A stretch of 64,000 nt of DNA from the NCBI RefSeq assembly GCF_014466955.1, contig NZ_AP023396.1, forward strand, positions 6,200,001-6,264,000, read 5' to 3'. The notes below the pieces were generated by a model. The model saw only the letters and a program-made list of their open reading frames with translations, did no database searches and had not been told where the DNA came from. The stretch is from Nocardia wallacei. GTDB taxonomy: Bacteria; Actinomycetota; Actinomycetes; Mycobacteriales; Mycobacteriaceae. The position numbers and the translations under genes are program-made. Shown here piece by piece: positions 8,304 through 16,941 of this stretch (position 1 is its first letter; each line of letters opens with the position of its first letter).

Positions 8304-10310
8304 ATGGTCGTCGAGACGGTAGGGAGCAGGATGCGCGAGGTCACGTTCGGCGTGCTCGGGCCGGTGACCGCCTGGGGTGCCGACGGGGGCGTGCTCGGGT
8401 TGAAGGGGCCGCGGCATCGTGCGGTGCTGGCGCGGTTGATCGTCGCTCGCGGGCGCCTGGTGCCGGTGTCGCGTCTGGTGGAAGACCTGTGGGCGGACCC
8501 GCCCGCGAGCGCGGTCGGCGCGGTTCGCACCTTCGTCGGCGACCTGCGGCGCGTGCTGGAACCGGACCGCGCGCCCCGCGCTGCCCCGCGATTGCTGGTG
8601 ACCGAGGGGCCCGGTTACGCGTTGCGGGTCGCGCCGGACGCGGTCGATTCGTGGCGTTTCGAAACGGCCGTCCACGCGGCGGCGGGGTTGCCGCCCGCGC
8701 AGGCGGTGCGGCGGCTCGACGACGCGCTGCGTTTGTGGCGTGGCCTGTCCTATGCCGAATTCGCTGCGGAGGAATGGGTTCGCAGCGAGCGTGCCCGCCT
8801 GGCCGAGTTGCGCTTGCACGCCGTCGAACAGCGTGCCCGGGCCCGGCTGACATCGGGTGCGGCGGCCGAGGTGATCCCGGACCTGGACGCCCACGCGGCC
8901 GACCATCCGTGGCGGGAGGACGCCTGGGCGCTGCTGGCGTCGGCGTTGTATCAGGCTGGGCGCCAAGCGGATTCGCTCGCGGTGCTGCGCCGCGCCCGTG
9001 CGGCGCTGGCCGACGAACTCGGCTTGGACCCCGGCCCGCGCCTGCGCCGGTTGGAGGCCGACATCCTGGCGCAGGATCCGCGCCTGGAACCACGCCCGAG
9101 TCCCGCGACGGCGGCCGCCCAGGTGTGGACGGAGGCCGCCGCCGCGTACGACCGCACCGTTTCCGCCGGAGCCCACGCCCGCCTGGATTCGACCGTGAGC
9201 CTGCTCCGCAACCTCGCCGTCACCGGTGGCACCGGCCTCGAACTGGCGCGGGGTCATCGGCTGGCGGCCATCACGGCCGCCGAGGAATTCGGCGACCCCG
9301 ACCTGACCGCCCGGGTGATCGGCGCCTTCGACGTCCCCGCGATCTGGACCCACAGCGACGACCCGTGCCAGGCCGAGCAGGTGGTCGCCGCCGCCGAACG
9401 CACCCTGGCCGCGCTACCCGCCGACGCACCACACGACCCGGTGCGCTGTCGCTTGCTCGCCACGATCGCCCTCGAGATGCGCGGCAGCCGCTCACCTCGC
9501 GGGCCCGAGGCAGCCCTTCGCGCCGAGGAGATCGCGCGACGGCTCGACGATCCCGCGCTGCTGGCCTTCGTGCTCAACGGCAAGTTCATGCAGTCGTGCA
9601 CCCGGGCCGGGCTCGCGGCGCGGCGTGGTGAGATCGGTTCGGAGCTGATCGATCTGGCGGCCCGGCACGGGCTGGCGTCGTTCGAGATTCTGGGGCATCT
9701 GATACGGCTGCAGGCATGCGCCGCATTCGGTGATTTCGATGCGGCGGATCGTCATGCCGCCACGGCGGACCGCTTGGGCGAACGGTACGAACGGCCGTTG
9801 ACCGGCGTGTTCACCGAGTGGTACCGCGCCCTTCGCCGCGCCGCCGGGTCCGGAGCCGATGCGGAACTCGCCTATCGCGCTGCCGCGCATCGTCTCGACG
9901 GTGCGGGGATGCCCGGGGTGCAGCGCGGCCTGCTGCCGCTCGCGCTGCTGTGCTTGCGGCTGTCGAGTGGCTCGTCCGCTCGCGATGCCGCCGAACACGT
10001 TGACCCGGAACAGGATTGGGGGCCGTACCGGCCTTGGATAATGCCATTCGTCGCGCTTCGGGAGAATCGCGATCCGGACGCTCGAGCCGCCTTGCGAGCG
10101 CTGCCGGAGGCGCCCGCCGACCTCGTGTACGAGGCCCGAATCTGCTTGGAAGCGGCCGTCGCGCTGGCGATAGGCGACCGAAAGACGTTGCGGCAGGCGC
10201 ACACTCGGTTGCTACCCGCCGCCGCGGAACTCGCGGGGGCAGGTAGCGGCATGATCACCATCGGGCCGGTGCGGGACTGGCTGGACCGAATCGCTCACGC
10301 GCTGGATTGA
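8304..10310 (+). CDS. AfsR/SARP-type transcriptional regulator with BTAD domain
   Basis: A 668-aa regulator. It begins with an OmpR-like winged helix (GVLGPVTAW ... LKGPRHRAVLARLI ... VSRLVEDLW) at about 15-100, followed by a bacterial transcriptional activation domain of TPR type to about 255 (ALYQAGRQADSLAVLRRARAALADELGLDPGP). The C-terminal 400 residues are helical, TPR-like and have no NB-ARC ATPase, unlike classical AfsR. ATG 8304 has GGTGGAGG upstream; ATG 8331 is an alternative. No biosynthetic cluster is adjacent, so its target is unknown; the divergent hydrolase gene is one possibility. Confidence 0.85.
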   Translation: MVVETVGSRMREVTFGVLGPVTAWGADGGVLGLKGPRHRAVLARLIVARGRLVPVSRLVEDLWADPPASAVGAVRTFVGDLRRVLEPDRAPRAAPRLLVTEGPGYALRVAPDAVDSWRFETAVHAAAGLPPAQAVRRLDDALRLWRGLSYAEFAAEEWVRSERARLAELRLHAVEQRARARLTSGAAAEVIPDLDAHAADHPWREDAWALLASALYQAGRQADSLAVLRRARAALADELGLDPGPRLRRLEADILAQDPRLEPRPSPATAAAQVWTEAAAAYDRTVSAGAHARLDSTVSLLRNLAVTGGTGLELARGHRLAAITAAEEFGDPDLTARVIGAFDVPAIWTHSDDPCQAEQVVAAAERTLAALPADAPHDPVRCRLLATIALEMRGSRSPRGPEAALRAEEIARRLDDPALLAFVLNGKFMQSCTRAGLAARRGEIGSELIDLAARHGLASFEILGHLIRLQACAAFGDFDAADRHAATADRLGERYERPLTGVFTEWYRALRRAAGSGADAELAYRAAAHRLDGAGMPGVQRGLLPLALLCLRLSSGSSARDAAEHVDPEQDWGPYRPWIMPFVALRENRDPDARAALRALPEAPADLVYEARICLEAAVALAIGDRKTLRQAHTRLLPAAAELAGAGSGMITIGPVRDWLDRIAHALD

Positions 10311-10316
10311 ATCGCG

Positions 10317-10874
10317 TCAGCGGCTCGTTTCGGCGGCGATGGCGTCGACGAAGTCGGGCAGGTCGTCCGGTTTGCGTGAGGTGATCAGGATCCAGCCGTT
10401 GTGGTCGCAACGCATCACCGACTGATCCACCCATTTCCCACCGGCGTTGACGATGTCGGTGCGCAGCGACGGGTAGGACGTCAGCGTCTTGCCGGGCAGC
10501 ACCTCGGCGTCCACCAGCAGCCACGGACCGTGACAGATCGCGGCGATCGGCTTTCCCGCCGACTTCATGGAACGGACCAGTTCGCGGGCACGGTCGTCGG
10601 TGCGGAGCGTATCGGCGTTCACCGTGCCACCGGGCACCACCAGCACGTCGATGTCGTCGGGTGCCACGGCGTCCAAGGTGACGTCGGGCTGCACCGATTC
10701 GGCGGGCTCCAAGTCGTGGCGATAGGTCTGCACCGCTTCGCCTTTCATCGCGGCGTGCCGCACCTGAGCGCCACGTTCGCGCAGGCCGTCGCGTGGCACC
10801 ACCAACTCGTCGTGCTCGACCCCGGCATTGGAGGTGACGATCAGGACGCGCACACCCTCGAGTTCCGCGGACAC
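10317..10874 (-). CDS. DJ-1/PfpI family protein (type 1 glutamine amidotransferase-like)
   Basis: A 185-aa protein of the PfpI/YhbO group, associated with protease, chaperone or deglycase activities. The nucleophile elbow is AICHGPWLL with the Cys-His pair, and the Glu of the family lies in the N-terminal GVEHDELVVP segment. GTG 10874 is preceded by GAGGAGG; this start is preferred over an open upstream extension. Cytoplasmic. It is convergent with the BTAD gene and divergent from the epimerase gene, sharing the intergenic region that holds the 20-bp direct repeats. Confidence 0.88.
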   Translation of the reverse strand: MSAELEGVRVLIVTSNAGVEHDELVVPRDGLRERGAQVRHAAMKGEAVQTYRHDLEPAESVQPDVTLDAVAPDDIDVLVVPGGTVNADTLRTDDRARELVRSMKSAGKPIAAICHGPWLLVDAEVLPGKTLTSYPSLRTDIVNAGGKWVDQSVMRCDHNGWILITSRKPDDLPDFVDAIAAETSR

Positions 10875-10949
10875 GGTTACCTCCTCTTCTCGGTTACCTG
10901 TGCGACCTACCCGGCGCGAAACGGCCCAAACGGCGGCACGCATCGCGCC

Positions 10950-10999
10950 CTGATGACAGCGGCTGACATAGGCGCTATGCTGATGACAGCGGCTGACAT
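10950..10999. promoter_or_regulatory. two 20-bp direct repeats, each a near-palindromic operator
   Basis: CTGATGACAGCGGCTGACAT occurs at 10950-10969 and again, identical, at 10980-10999. The period is 30 bp, about three helical turns. Within each copy TGACAGC-G-GCTGACA is a near-palindrome with one mismatched pair. It lies 56 bp before the epimerase start and about 75 bp before the divergent DJ-1 start. A dimeric repressor or activator binding both copies on one face of the helix is the simplest reading. No regulator gene is adjacent. Confidence 0.55.
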
Positions 11000-11055
11000 G
11001 AGCCTCTCTCGCACCGCGGTGCGAGCCTTGAACTCATCGCAGGAAGGTGTTCACC

Positions 11056-11967
11056 ATGCGGGTATTCGTCACGGGAGCGTCCGGGCACGTAGGTTCCGCC
11101 GTGGTCCCGGAACTCCGCGCTGCCGGGCACGAGGTCGTCGGCCTGGCTCGGTCCCAGCGATCGGCCGACGCGCTGGTCGCTGCGGGCGCCGAGGTACATC
11201 GCGGCAACCTCGACGATCTAGAAGATCTCGCCGCCGCCGCGACCGCCGCCGACGGCGTGGTCCATCTGGCCTTCAAGCACGAGGACATGATGGCGGGCGA
11301 TTACCTCGGCGCGGCCGACGCCGACCTGCGTGTCGTGGAGGCGTTCGGCGACGCTCTGGCTGGGACCGGTAAACCGCTGGTCATCACGTCAGGCACCGGG
11401 ATGCTCGCCGCTCTGAACCGGGTCGGCACCGAGGACGACGCGCTCGCGTCCGGGCCGCGCATCGACGCCGAGAACACGGTGATCGGCTACGCGGACCGCG
11501 GCATCCGGTCCAGCGTGATCCGGCTCCCCCCGACCGTGCACAGCGACCTGGACCACCACGGTTTCGTCCCGACCCTGATCGCCATCGCCCGCGAGAAGGG
11601 TGTCTCCGGCTACGTCGGCGACGGCGCCAACCGCTGGCCCGCCGCCCACACCCGCGACGCCGCCCACCTCTACCGGCTCGCCCTCGAATCGGCCCCCGCC
11701 GGCTCGCGCCTGCACGCCGTCGACGACGAGGGCGTCCCCTTCCGCGACATCGCCGAATCCATCGCCCGCCACCTGAACCTCCCCACCGCGACCATCCCCC
11801 CGGAATCGGCCCCCACCCACTTCGGCTTCCTGGCCCCCATGGTCACCATGGACAACCCCACCTCCAGCACCCGAACCCGAAACCTCCTCGGCTGGAACCC
11901 CACCCACCCCCACCTCCTCGAAGACCTCGACACCGGGCACTATTTCGAAGCCCCAAACAAGCCCTGA
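11056..11967 (+). CDS. NAD(P)-dependent epimerase/dehydratase, atypical SDR
   Basis: A 303-aa extended/atypical short-chain dehydrogenase. The Rossmann motif TGASGHVG is at residues 6-13. The classical YxxxK is not present at its usual place (SGTGMLAAL then a GYADRGIRSSVIRLPPTVH segment), as in atypical NmrA-like/UDP-sugar epimerase-like SDRs. ATG 11056 has AGGAAGGTG upstream; an ATG three codons earlier is less well placed. The 3' half is unusually rich in CCC codons. Substrate unknown. A 20-bp direct repeat lies in its promoter region. Confidence 0.82.
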   Translation: MRVFVTGASGHVGSAVVPELRAAGHEVVGLARSQRSADALVAAGAEVHRGNLDDLEDLAAAATAADGVVHLAFKHEDMMAGDYLGAADADLRVVEAFGDALAGTGKPLVITSGTGMLAALNRVGTEDDALASGPRIDAENTVIGYADRGIRSSVIRLPPTVHSDLDHHGFVPTLIAIAREKGVSGYVGDGANRWPAAHTRDAAHLYRLALESAPAGSRLHAVDDEGVPFRDIAESIARHLNLPTATIPPESAPTHFGFLAPMVTMDNPTSSTRTRNLLGWNPTHPHLLEDLDTGHYFEAPNKP

Positions 11968-12329
11968 ACGCGCGGGGCGCCCGAACCACGTCCGTGCTTC
12001 GTGCACAACGGACCAACTGATCGCGATTCGTCCACAGCGAGCGCGTACTCCCGGTCCCCGCCGACGGCTACGGCAATCCGGTCGACCAGCGCATCACCGT
12101 TCACCAGAGCAAGATCCACGTTCAGCGCGTGCAGTGCTTCCACACCCGATTCCAGGTGAGCGATATCGCCGGTCGCTGCATCGACCCGTATCGCATGCAC
12201 TGTTCGTGGCGCGAACCACGAGTCGTACGTTGCAAAAGCCATGCGGTACGCAAGATGTCGACCTGCGGGTGCTGTCGATCGAACCGCCCCGCCATGGCTT
12301 CCAACAAGTCGGACAACAGGAACCGTCAT
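11940..12329 (-). CDS. hypothetical protein, 129 aa
   Basis: I do not recognise this protein. The start ATG 12329 is preceded by GAAGGGGGAAGC; a longer form from 12350 is possible. The central part (TVHAIRVDAATGDIAHLESGV) reads as beta-rich. The C-terminal 20 residues overlap the end of the convergent epimerase gene by 28 bases. It follows a small membrane protein gene with a short gap and is probably in one operon with it. Confidence 0.45.
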   Translation of the reverse strand: MTVPVVRLVGSHGGAVRSTAPAGRHLAYRMAFATYDSWFAPRTVHAIRVDAATGDIAHLESGVEALHALNVDLALVNGDALVDRIAVAVGGDREYALAVDESRSVGPLCTKHGRGSGAPRVQGLFGASK

Positions 12330-12352
12330 GCTTCCCCCTTCGCATTCCATTG

Positions 12353-12586
12353 CTAGATGGCAGCAGCGGCCCGAACCACAACGACCGCGGGCGGTCTCGG
12401 CACGGGATCACCGGCGAACCCGTCCGCGCCCGGTACAGGTTGCGGCAAGCGCGATTTGGAGGCATCAGCCGATTCGTTTCTCGCGGTCCCAGGATCGAGC
12501 GCATCGCGCGATGGCTGTATCGGAAGGAAAAAGATTGCCGCAGTGACCGCTACCAACACGGCGACCAAGCTGATAATCAGGATCAT
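12353..12586 (-). CDS. small membrane protein, 77 aa
   Basis: The frame from ATG 12586 encodes an N-terminal hydrophobic helix (ILIISLVAVLVAVTAAIFFL) followed by a polar, proline-rich tail. This is a bitopic membrane protein or a secreted protein with an uncleaved signal anchor. GAGGTG lies six bases before the ATG. It is divergent from the XRE regulator gene at 12714 and precedes the 129-aa gene. Function unknown. Confidence 0.5.
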   Translation of the reverse strand: MILIISLVAVLVAVTAAIFFLPIQPSRDALDPGTARNESADASKSRLPQPVPGADGFAGDPVPRPPAVVVVRAAAAI

Positions 12587-12713
12587 TCGACACCTCGAGG
12601 TCGGTTCGTCAGGTGCCGTCGACCGTGGGCTCGACTCCGAATACGGCCGGGTACATTCCGTACCCCTGGCTGATTGGCTAGCCTTGATTCGGGGAGCGAC
12701 GAGGAGGCGCATC

Positions 12714-13936
12714 GTGGATGGCGAGGAGAGCCTGGCGATCGGGCGGCGGATCAAGTCGCGGAGGGAGCGGGTGGGGATGTCGCGGCCGGTGCTGGCCGGG
12801 CTGATCGGTAAATCGGCGGAGTGGTTGAAAGCTGTCGAGAACGGCGGCTTCAGACGCCGAAGCTTCCGGTTCTGCTGCGCATCGCCCAAGCTCTCGAGAT
12901 TCGGGACCTGGCCGAACTGACCGGTGACGGACATGCCGTGCCGGTCGCGGTGTTCGCTGGGGCGCGCCATGCGGCGTTGACCGAGGTGCAGAGCGCACTG
13001 ACGGACTTTCGTGCCGGTCCGGCCGAACGGCGGACGCCGACGCGGCACCTAGCCGAACGGCTGCGGCAGGCGTGGAACATCCGGCATGCCAGCCCGGACC
13101 ATCGCACACAGTTGGGTGCGTTGCTGCCAGGGCTGATTCGCGACGCGCAAACGGCCGCGCGCACGCCCGGCGCCGAACGCCGCGACGCCCGCCGAATCCT
13201 AGCCGGGGTCTACCAACTCGCCGACTTCTACGTTGCCTACCAACCTGCCCCGGAACTGGTCTGGATGGTCGCTGACCGCGGGCTCAATGAGGGCTACGAA
13301 GCCGATGATCCGTATGTGATCGCCTGCAGCGCATGGTCGATGGTGCAGGCACTGCGCGATTGCGGTCGATGGGAAGAGGCGATCGGACTCGCTCGCGACT
13401 CGATCGACCGTTTGACGCCCTACCTCGATAGGGACAGCACCTCGGACGATTGGCGCGGCATCGCGGGCGCACTCGACGCCGAGATCGCCTACGTGCACGC
13501 GCGGCGCGGGCGACACGGCGACGCCTGGCGCTACTGGGATCGCGCCGATCGCACCGCGAAGAAGCTCGGGCCGTCGTATCGGCATGTGCAGACATCGTTT
13601 TCGCAGCCGGTGATGGGTGCGCACGCGGTGACGCTCGGCGTGGAGCTGCGGCGTCCCGGCGAAGCGTTGCGGGCAGCGCAAGCACTCCACGCGGATCGAA
13701 TCGCCTCCGTCCCCCGCCGCAGCAGGCACTTCATCGAAGTCGCCCGCGCTCACAACCACCGCGGTGATTCGGTCGCCGCACTCGCCCTGCTGTCGGAATC
13801 GGAACGCACCGCGCCGGAAACCATCCGATACAACGGTTTCGCCCGCGACCTGCTCCTCGGCCTGCTGAAATCACCTCCACCGGGTAGGCGAGACGAGGTA
13901 CGAGCCTTGAGTCATCGCGTCGGCGTAGCAGCCTGA
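12714..13936 (+). pseudogene. XRE-family regulator with TPR-like C-terminus, one-base frameshift
   Basis: GTG 12714, with GAGGAGG upstream, begins an HTH_3 domain (GRRIKSRRERVGMSRPVLAGL, then SAEWLKAVENG). Near 12843-12847 the frame must move to continue as RLQTPKLPVLLRIAQALEI, which is the normal continuation of this domain, and then a helical TPR-like region to 13936. Restoring one base in the GGC-GGC stretch gives a 407-aa protein of the usual length for this actinobacterial family. Everything else is intact, so this is either a recent mutation or a sequencing error. It is divergent from the small membrane protein gene, a likely target. Confidence 0.8.
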
Positions 13937-14042
13937 TCGCCAGGGCTCGAGACAACGAGAGCGGCCGTGTCGCAATGCATTACGTCGCACGGGTCTGAGG
14001 AAATCCAGACCACTCGGCTGCCAATGGGCCTACACTTGGTAA

Positions 14043-14525
14043 GTGGGTCGGGAGCAGTGGGAAACACCGGAAGAGCAGGCCATTCGTCGGAAGAACCGGC
14101 TGCGGCTGGCCGTCGTGGGGCCTATCGCGATTTTGATTGTGGCGATTGCGGTGATCGCGTACGTCCGCAATCCGGAAGATACCGATTCGGCGACCCATGC
14201 CGCGCCGGTGTTCGTCGGGGGGTGGCAAGGGGCAGCCGACAACGGTCGGGAGACCTTCGATGTCGCCTTGACCATCAACGGCGAGGGGGCCGAGCAGGCC
14301 GCCACCTCGTCGCATACCAACAGAGCCACGGGGGCTCGCTGCGATCGGGTGGAGCGCGTGGTCAGCGCTTCGGAGACCGAGCTGACTCTCGCCGCGAAGT
14401 CGGTCACCGGAACGGGCTGCGACAAGGACGCGCAGTCGACGATCCAACTGCACACCGACGGGTCCATCGCTTATCGCACCGGCGCTGTCGGCACCACCAT
14501 CAACGGTGTGCTGCACAAGGTTTGA
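14043..14525 (+). CDS. single-pass membrane protein with extracytoplasmic beta domain
   Basis: A 160-aa protein with a charged N-terminus (TPEEQAIRRKNRLR), one transmembrane segment at about 24-42 (LAVVGPIAILIVAIAVIAYV) and an extracytoplasmic domain of beta type with two cysteines (GARCDRV, GTGCDKD) that may form a disulfide. The start is GTG 14043. The family is unknown to me. It is convergent with the AraC gene. Confidence 0.65.
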   Translation: MGREQWETPEEQAIRRKNRLRLAVVGPIAILIVAIAVIAYVRNPEDTDSATHAAPVFVGGWQGAADNGRETFDVALTINGEGAEQAATSSHTNRATGARCDRVERVVSASETELTLAAKSVTGTGCDKDAQSTIQLHTDGSIAYRTGAVGTTINGVLHKV

Positions 14526-14532
14526 GCCCAAG

Positions 14533-15312
14533 TCAACGACGCACCACGATCACCGTCCCCTGTGACAGCAGCGTGGTCGCGGTGAGGCCGAACATGGCGC
14601 GGAAGGTATCGCTGAAGTGGCTGGGTGAGGCGAATCCGGCTGCGGTGGCGGCGGTGGTGAGGTCGCTGCCTGCGGCGACCGCCGACGCCACCGAGAGCAT
14701 TCGCACCCACTGGCGGTAACGCCGGAAACTGGTTCCGGCGCACGCGGCGAACAGATGGAGGAAACGAGAAGTCGACAGGCCCGCCGCGGCGGCGAGCTGT
14801 GGGGCGCCGAGATCCGCTGCCGGATCATCGAGGATCGTGTTCATGGCCTGCCGGATACGGTGATCGGCCACCCCGGGCGCCTCGCCCTCGAGCAGGATGC
14901 GACGTATCTCCTCGGGATCGGCGCGGCCGGACAGTGCCGCGAACAATTCGTCCTCGGCGCGGTGTGCCGACGCGATCGGCTCGGATCGATCCAGCATCGC
15001 GGCGCGCAGGCGGTCGGCGTGTACCGAACGCGGATCCAGGTAGAAGAACAGCATGCGGCCGTCACCGGCGTCGATGCGGTGCACGGTGCGAGCTGGCACC
15101 AGCACACTCCGGCGGGTGCGCACGCCGGTGGACGGGGTGGTGACACGGAACGGGGCGTCCACCCCGAACGCGAAACAGTGGACCGGCGTCGAATGCGCAT
15201 CCAGGTGGAAAGACGGCCCGAGATACGCGGCATGACCGGCCCACAGCCACACCATCCGGGTGGCGCGTTCGGGCAACGCGGCAGTCATACCGGTCATAAT
15301 CCCAGTTCGCAC
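14533..15312 (-). CDS. AraC family transcriptional regulator
   Basis: A 259-aa regulator with an N-terminal cupin-like ligand domain (HCFAFGVDAPF, RSVLVPARTVHRID) and a C-terminal double HTH: LAAAAGLSTSRFLHLFAACAG then AATAAGFASPSHFSDTFRAMFG. The start is GTG 15312 or ATG 15297. It begins four bases after the stop of the DUF4345 gene, so it is the last gene of an operon 47-aa peptide, DUF4345 protein, AraC. Ligand and targets unknown. Confidence 0.85.
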   Translation of the reverse strand: MRTGIMTGMTAALPERATRMVWLWAGHAAYLGPSFHLDAHSTPVHCFAFGVDAPFRVTTPSTGVRTRRSVLVPARTVHRIDAGDGRMLFFYLDPRSVHADRLRAAMLDRSEPIASAHRAEDELFAALSGRADPEEIRRILLEGEAPGVADHRIRQAMNTILDDPAADLGAPQLAAAAGLSTSRFLHLFAACAGTSFRRYRQWVRMLSVASAVAAGSDLTTAATAAGFASPSHFSDTFRAMFGLTATTLLSQGTVIVVRR

Positions 15313-15315
15313 CGT

Positions 15316-15681
15316 TCAGGCGACGACCAGCACCACCGCCGCGCCAAGGGCTTCGACGAGGAAGTAGAACCAGATCGGATAGAAGGCGGTGGCGCCGTCG
15401 AGCACCCGGGACAGCACACGTCCGGCCGCCATTCCCGCCAACGCCACTCCCACGGTCACCGCGGCCCCGCTGCGCAGATCGCCGGTGCCCGACGCGGCCC
15501 ACCCCAGCAACCCCGCGATCGCCAGCCCGAATCCGCCATAGACCGCACGGACCTCCGAACGGCTCACCGCGCTGTCCACAACCAGCCCGAACGGCCGAGC
15601 CAGCAACGCCGGCGCCACCAGCGCGTAAATCCCCATGCCCGCGAAGAACAGGCCGACCGCGGCGAGGACCACCGCCCTCAT
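15316..15681 (-). CDS. DUF4345 family membrane protein
   Basis: A 121-aa integral membrane protein with four predicted helices. The N-terminal pattern (FFAGMGIYALVAPALLARPFG, then SRSEVRAVYGGFGLAIAGL) is characteristic of DUF4345. Its start ATG overlaps the TGA of a 47-aa membrane peptide gene (ATGA), and the AraC gene follows at once. No function is established for the family. Confidence 0.8.
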   Translation of the reverse strand: MRAVVLAAVGLFFAGMGIYALVAPALLARPFGLVVDSAVSRSEVRAVYGGFGLAIAGLLGWAASGTGDLRSGAAVTVGVALAGMAAGRVLSRVLDGATAFYPIWFYFLVEALGAAVVLVVA

Positions 15682-15821
15682 CGCTCGTTCCCACCGGCTC
15701 GCACCAGGATCGTTCCGCCCGCCAGCACCGCCAGCCCGACGAGATCGACGATCGCCACCCGGACCAGGGCATAGGCTTTGCCCACCGACAGCGCACCGAG
15801 CGCGGGCTGCCTGATTCCCAC
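15678..15821 (-). CDS. 47-aa membrane peptide, translationally coupled to DUF4345 gene
   Basis: A short gene easily missed. GTG 15821 has GAGGAG five to six bases upstream and encodes 47 residues, with a hydrophobic stretch IVDLVGLAVLAGGTILV bounded by charged residues. The TGA at 15678-15680 overlaps the ATG of the DUF4345 gene. Coupling, ribosome site and membrane character support a real coding gene. Function unknown. Confidence 0.6.
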   Translation of the reverse strand: MGIRQPALGALSVGKAYALVRVAIVDLVGLAVLAGGTILVRAGGNER

Positions 15822-15938
15822 GGGTTACTCCTCGGGCTCGAATTCACCCGATACTCCCCCGCCCCGGCAACATCGCGCTTCCGAAATCGTGCTGCCCGGA
15901 TCGACCGTGCGATAACCTCACGGGTCGCGCCGACGAAC

Positions 15939-16847
15939 TCAGGCGGTGGCCTCGGCGTGATAGCGATCGAAATGCTCTCGCCAAGGCCGGGCGCGCTCCT
16001 CCGGAGACATGGCGAGCAGGCGGTTCAGCTTCTCCCAGTCGGAATTTTGGGCAGGAGTGAGTATCTGGACCCAGGAACCGCTCATCGACGGTAACGACAT
16101 GCTGGTCATGACGACCTCCATATCGCCGCTGGCGACATTGCGAACCATACGGTACCGGCCCAGCGGCGAGGCGACGTCGTTGCGCGCCCACAGAGCGGCG
16201 AAACGCGCACTGCGCGAACACATGTCGTCGATGAACGCGGCCCATTCCGGATCGTGCAGATTCTTGGCGTAACCGCTGCGCAGAAACCCGACCATGCGGC
16301 AGATCTGCTCGGGCTGACCGGGGTACGGGTTGCAGCAATCCTCGGTGAAGAACACCTTGCGAATCACATTGCGCTCACCCCGGATGAACCCCGGGCACAA
16401 CGCGGCGTAGGCCTCGTTGTGGGCCAGCACGTCGTATCGCGCCGACAGCAACACCGCCGGTAGCGGATACAGGTGATCCAGAATCACCTGCAATTCCTCG
16501 GGAACCCCCTCCTCGGCATGCCAGCTCGGCACGGTCGGCACATCCGCCAGCCGATAGAGATGGGCCCGCTCGACAGCATCCAGCGCGAGGGTACGCGCGA
16601 TCGCATCCAGCACTTGCACACTGACGTTGATGTCCCGCCCTTGCTCCAGCCAGGTGTACCAAGTGACTCCCACGCCCGCGAGCTGGGCAACCTCCTCACG
16701 CCGCAACCCCGGCGTACGCCGTCGCGGGCCGGAGGGCAGCCCCACATCGTCCGGCGTGATCCGAGCCCGGCGAGTCCGCAGAAACGCCGCCAGCTCGGTA
16801 CGCCGAACCTTCCGTACCGTCCGCGACTCGGCAACCATGCTCCCCAT
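15939..16847 (-). CDS. XRE regulator with MmyB-like ligand-binding domain
   Basis: A 302-aa transcription factor. The N-terminal HTH begins LAAFLRTRRARITPDDVGLP and includes RTPGLRREEVAQLAGVGVTWYTWLEQGRD, the hallmark of MmyB-type regulators. The C-terminal PAS-like domain (VLLSARYDVLAHNEAYAALCP; WARNDVASPLGRYR) binds a lipid or similar ligand in characterised relatives. ATG 16838 is an alternative start. It is divergent from an MFS exporter gene across a region with two palindromes, so it probably controls that exporter and itself. Confidence 0.87.
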   Translation of the reverse strand: MGSMVAESRTVRKVRRTELAAFLRTRRARITPDDVGLPSGPRRRTPGLRREEVAQLAGVGVTWYTWLEQGRDINVSVQVLDAIARTLALDAVERAHLYRLADVPTVPSWHAEEGVPEELQVILDHLYPLPAVLLSARYDVLAHNEAYAALCPGFIRGERNVIRKVFFTEDCCNPYPGQPEQICRMVGFLRSGYAKNLHDPEWAAFIDDMCSRSARFAALWARNDVASPLGRYRMVRNVASGDMEVVMTSMSLPSMSGSWVQILTPAQNSDWEKLNRLLAMSPEERARPWREHFDRYHAEATA

Positions 16848-16862
16848 CCTCGCCGACCAGCA

Positions 16863-16922
16863 ACCTGGTATCCAGGTGCTGCCACTACCAGGATGAGCAG
16901 GCTCCTGTTACCCGGATCCGGG
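16863..16922. promoter_or_regulatory. palindromes between MmyB-type regulator and MFS genes
   Basis: ACCTGG-TAT-CCAGGT at 16863-16877 is a perfect inverted repeat, and CCCGGATCCGGG at 16911-16922 is a perfect 12-bp palindrome. Both lie in the 94-bp divergent promoter region. They are candidate operators for the XRE/MmyB regulator. Half-sites CCAGGA and TCCTGT at about 16889-16909 may add a third site. Confidence 0.5.
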
Positions 16923-16941
16923 GTGACGCAGGCTCGGCGGC

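Noticed and set aside
12094..12673. Alternative open frames on both strands around the 129-aa and 77-aa genes
   Set aside because: They lack ribosome sites and show atypical residue content; the chosen minus-strand frames have both a ribosome site and sensible protein features, though confidence stays moderate.
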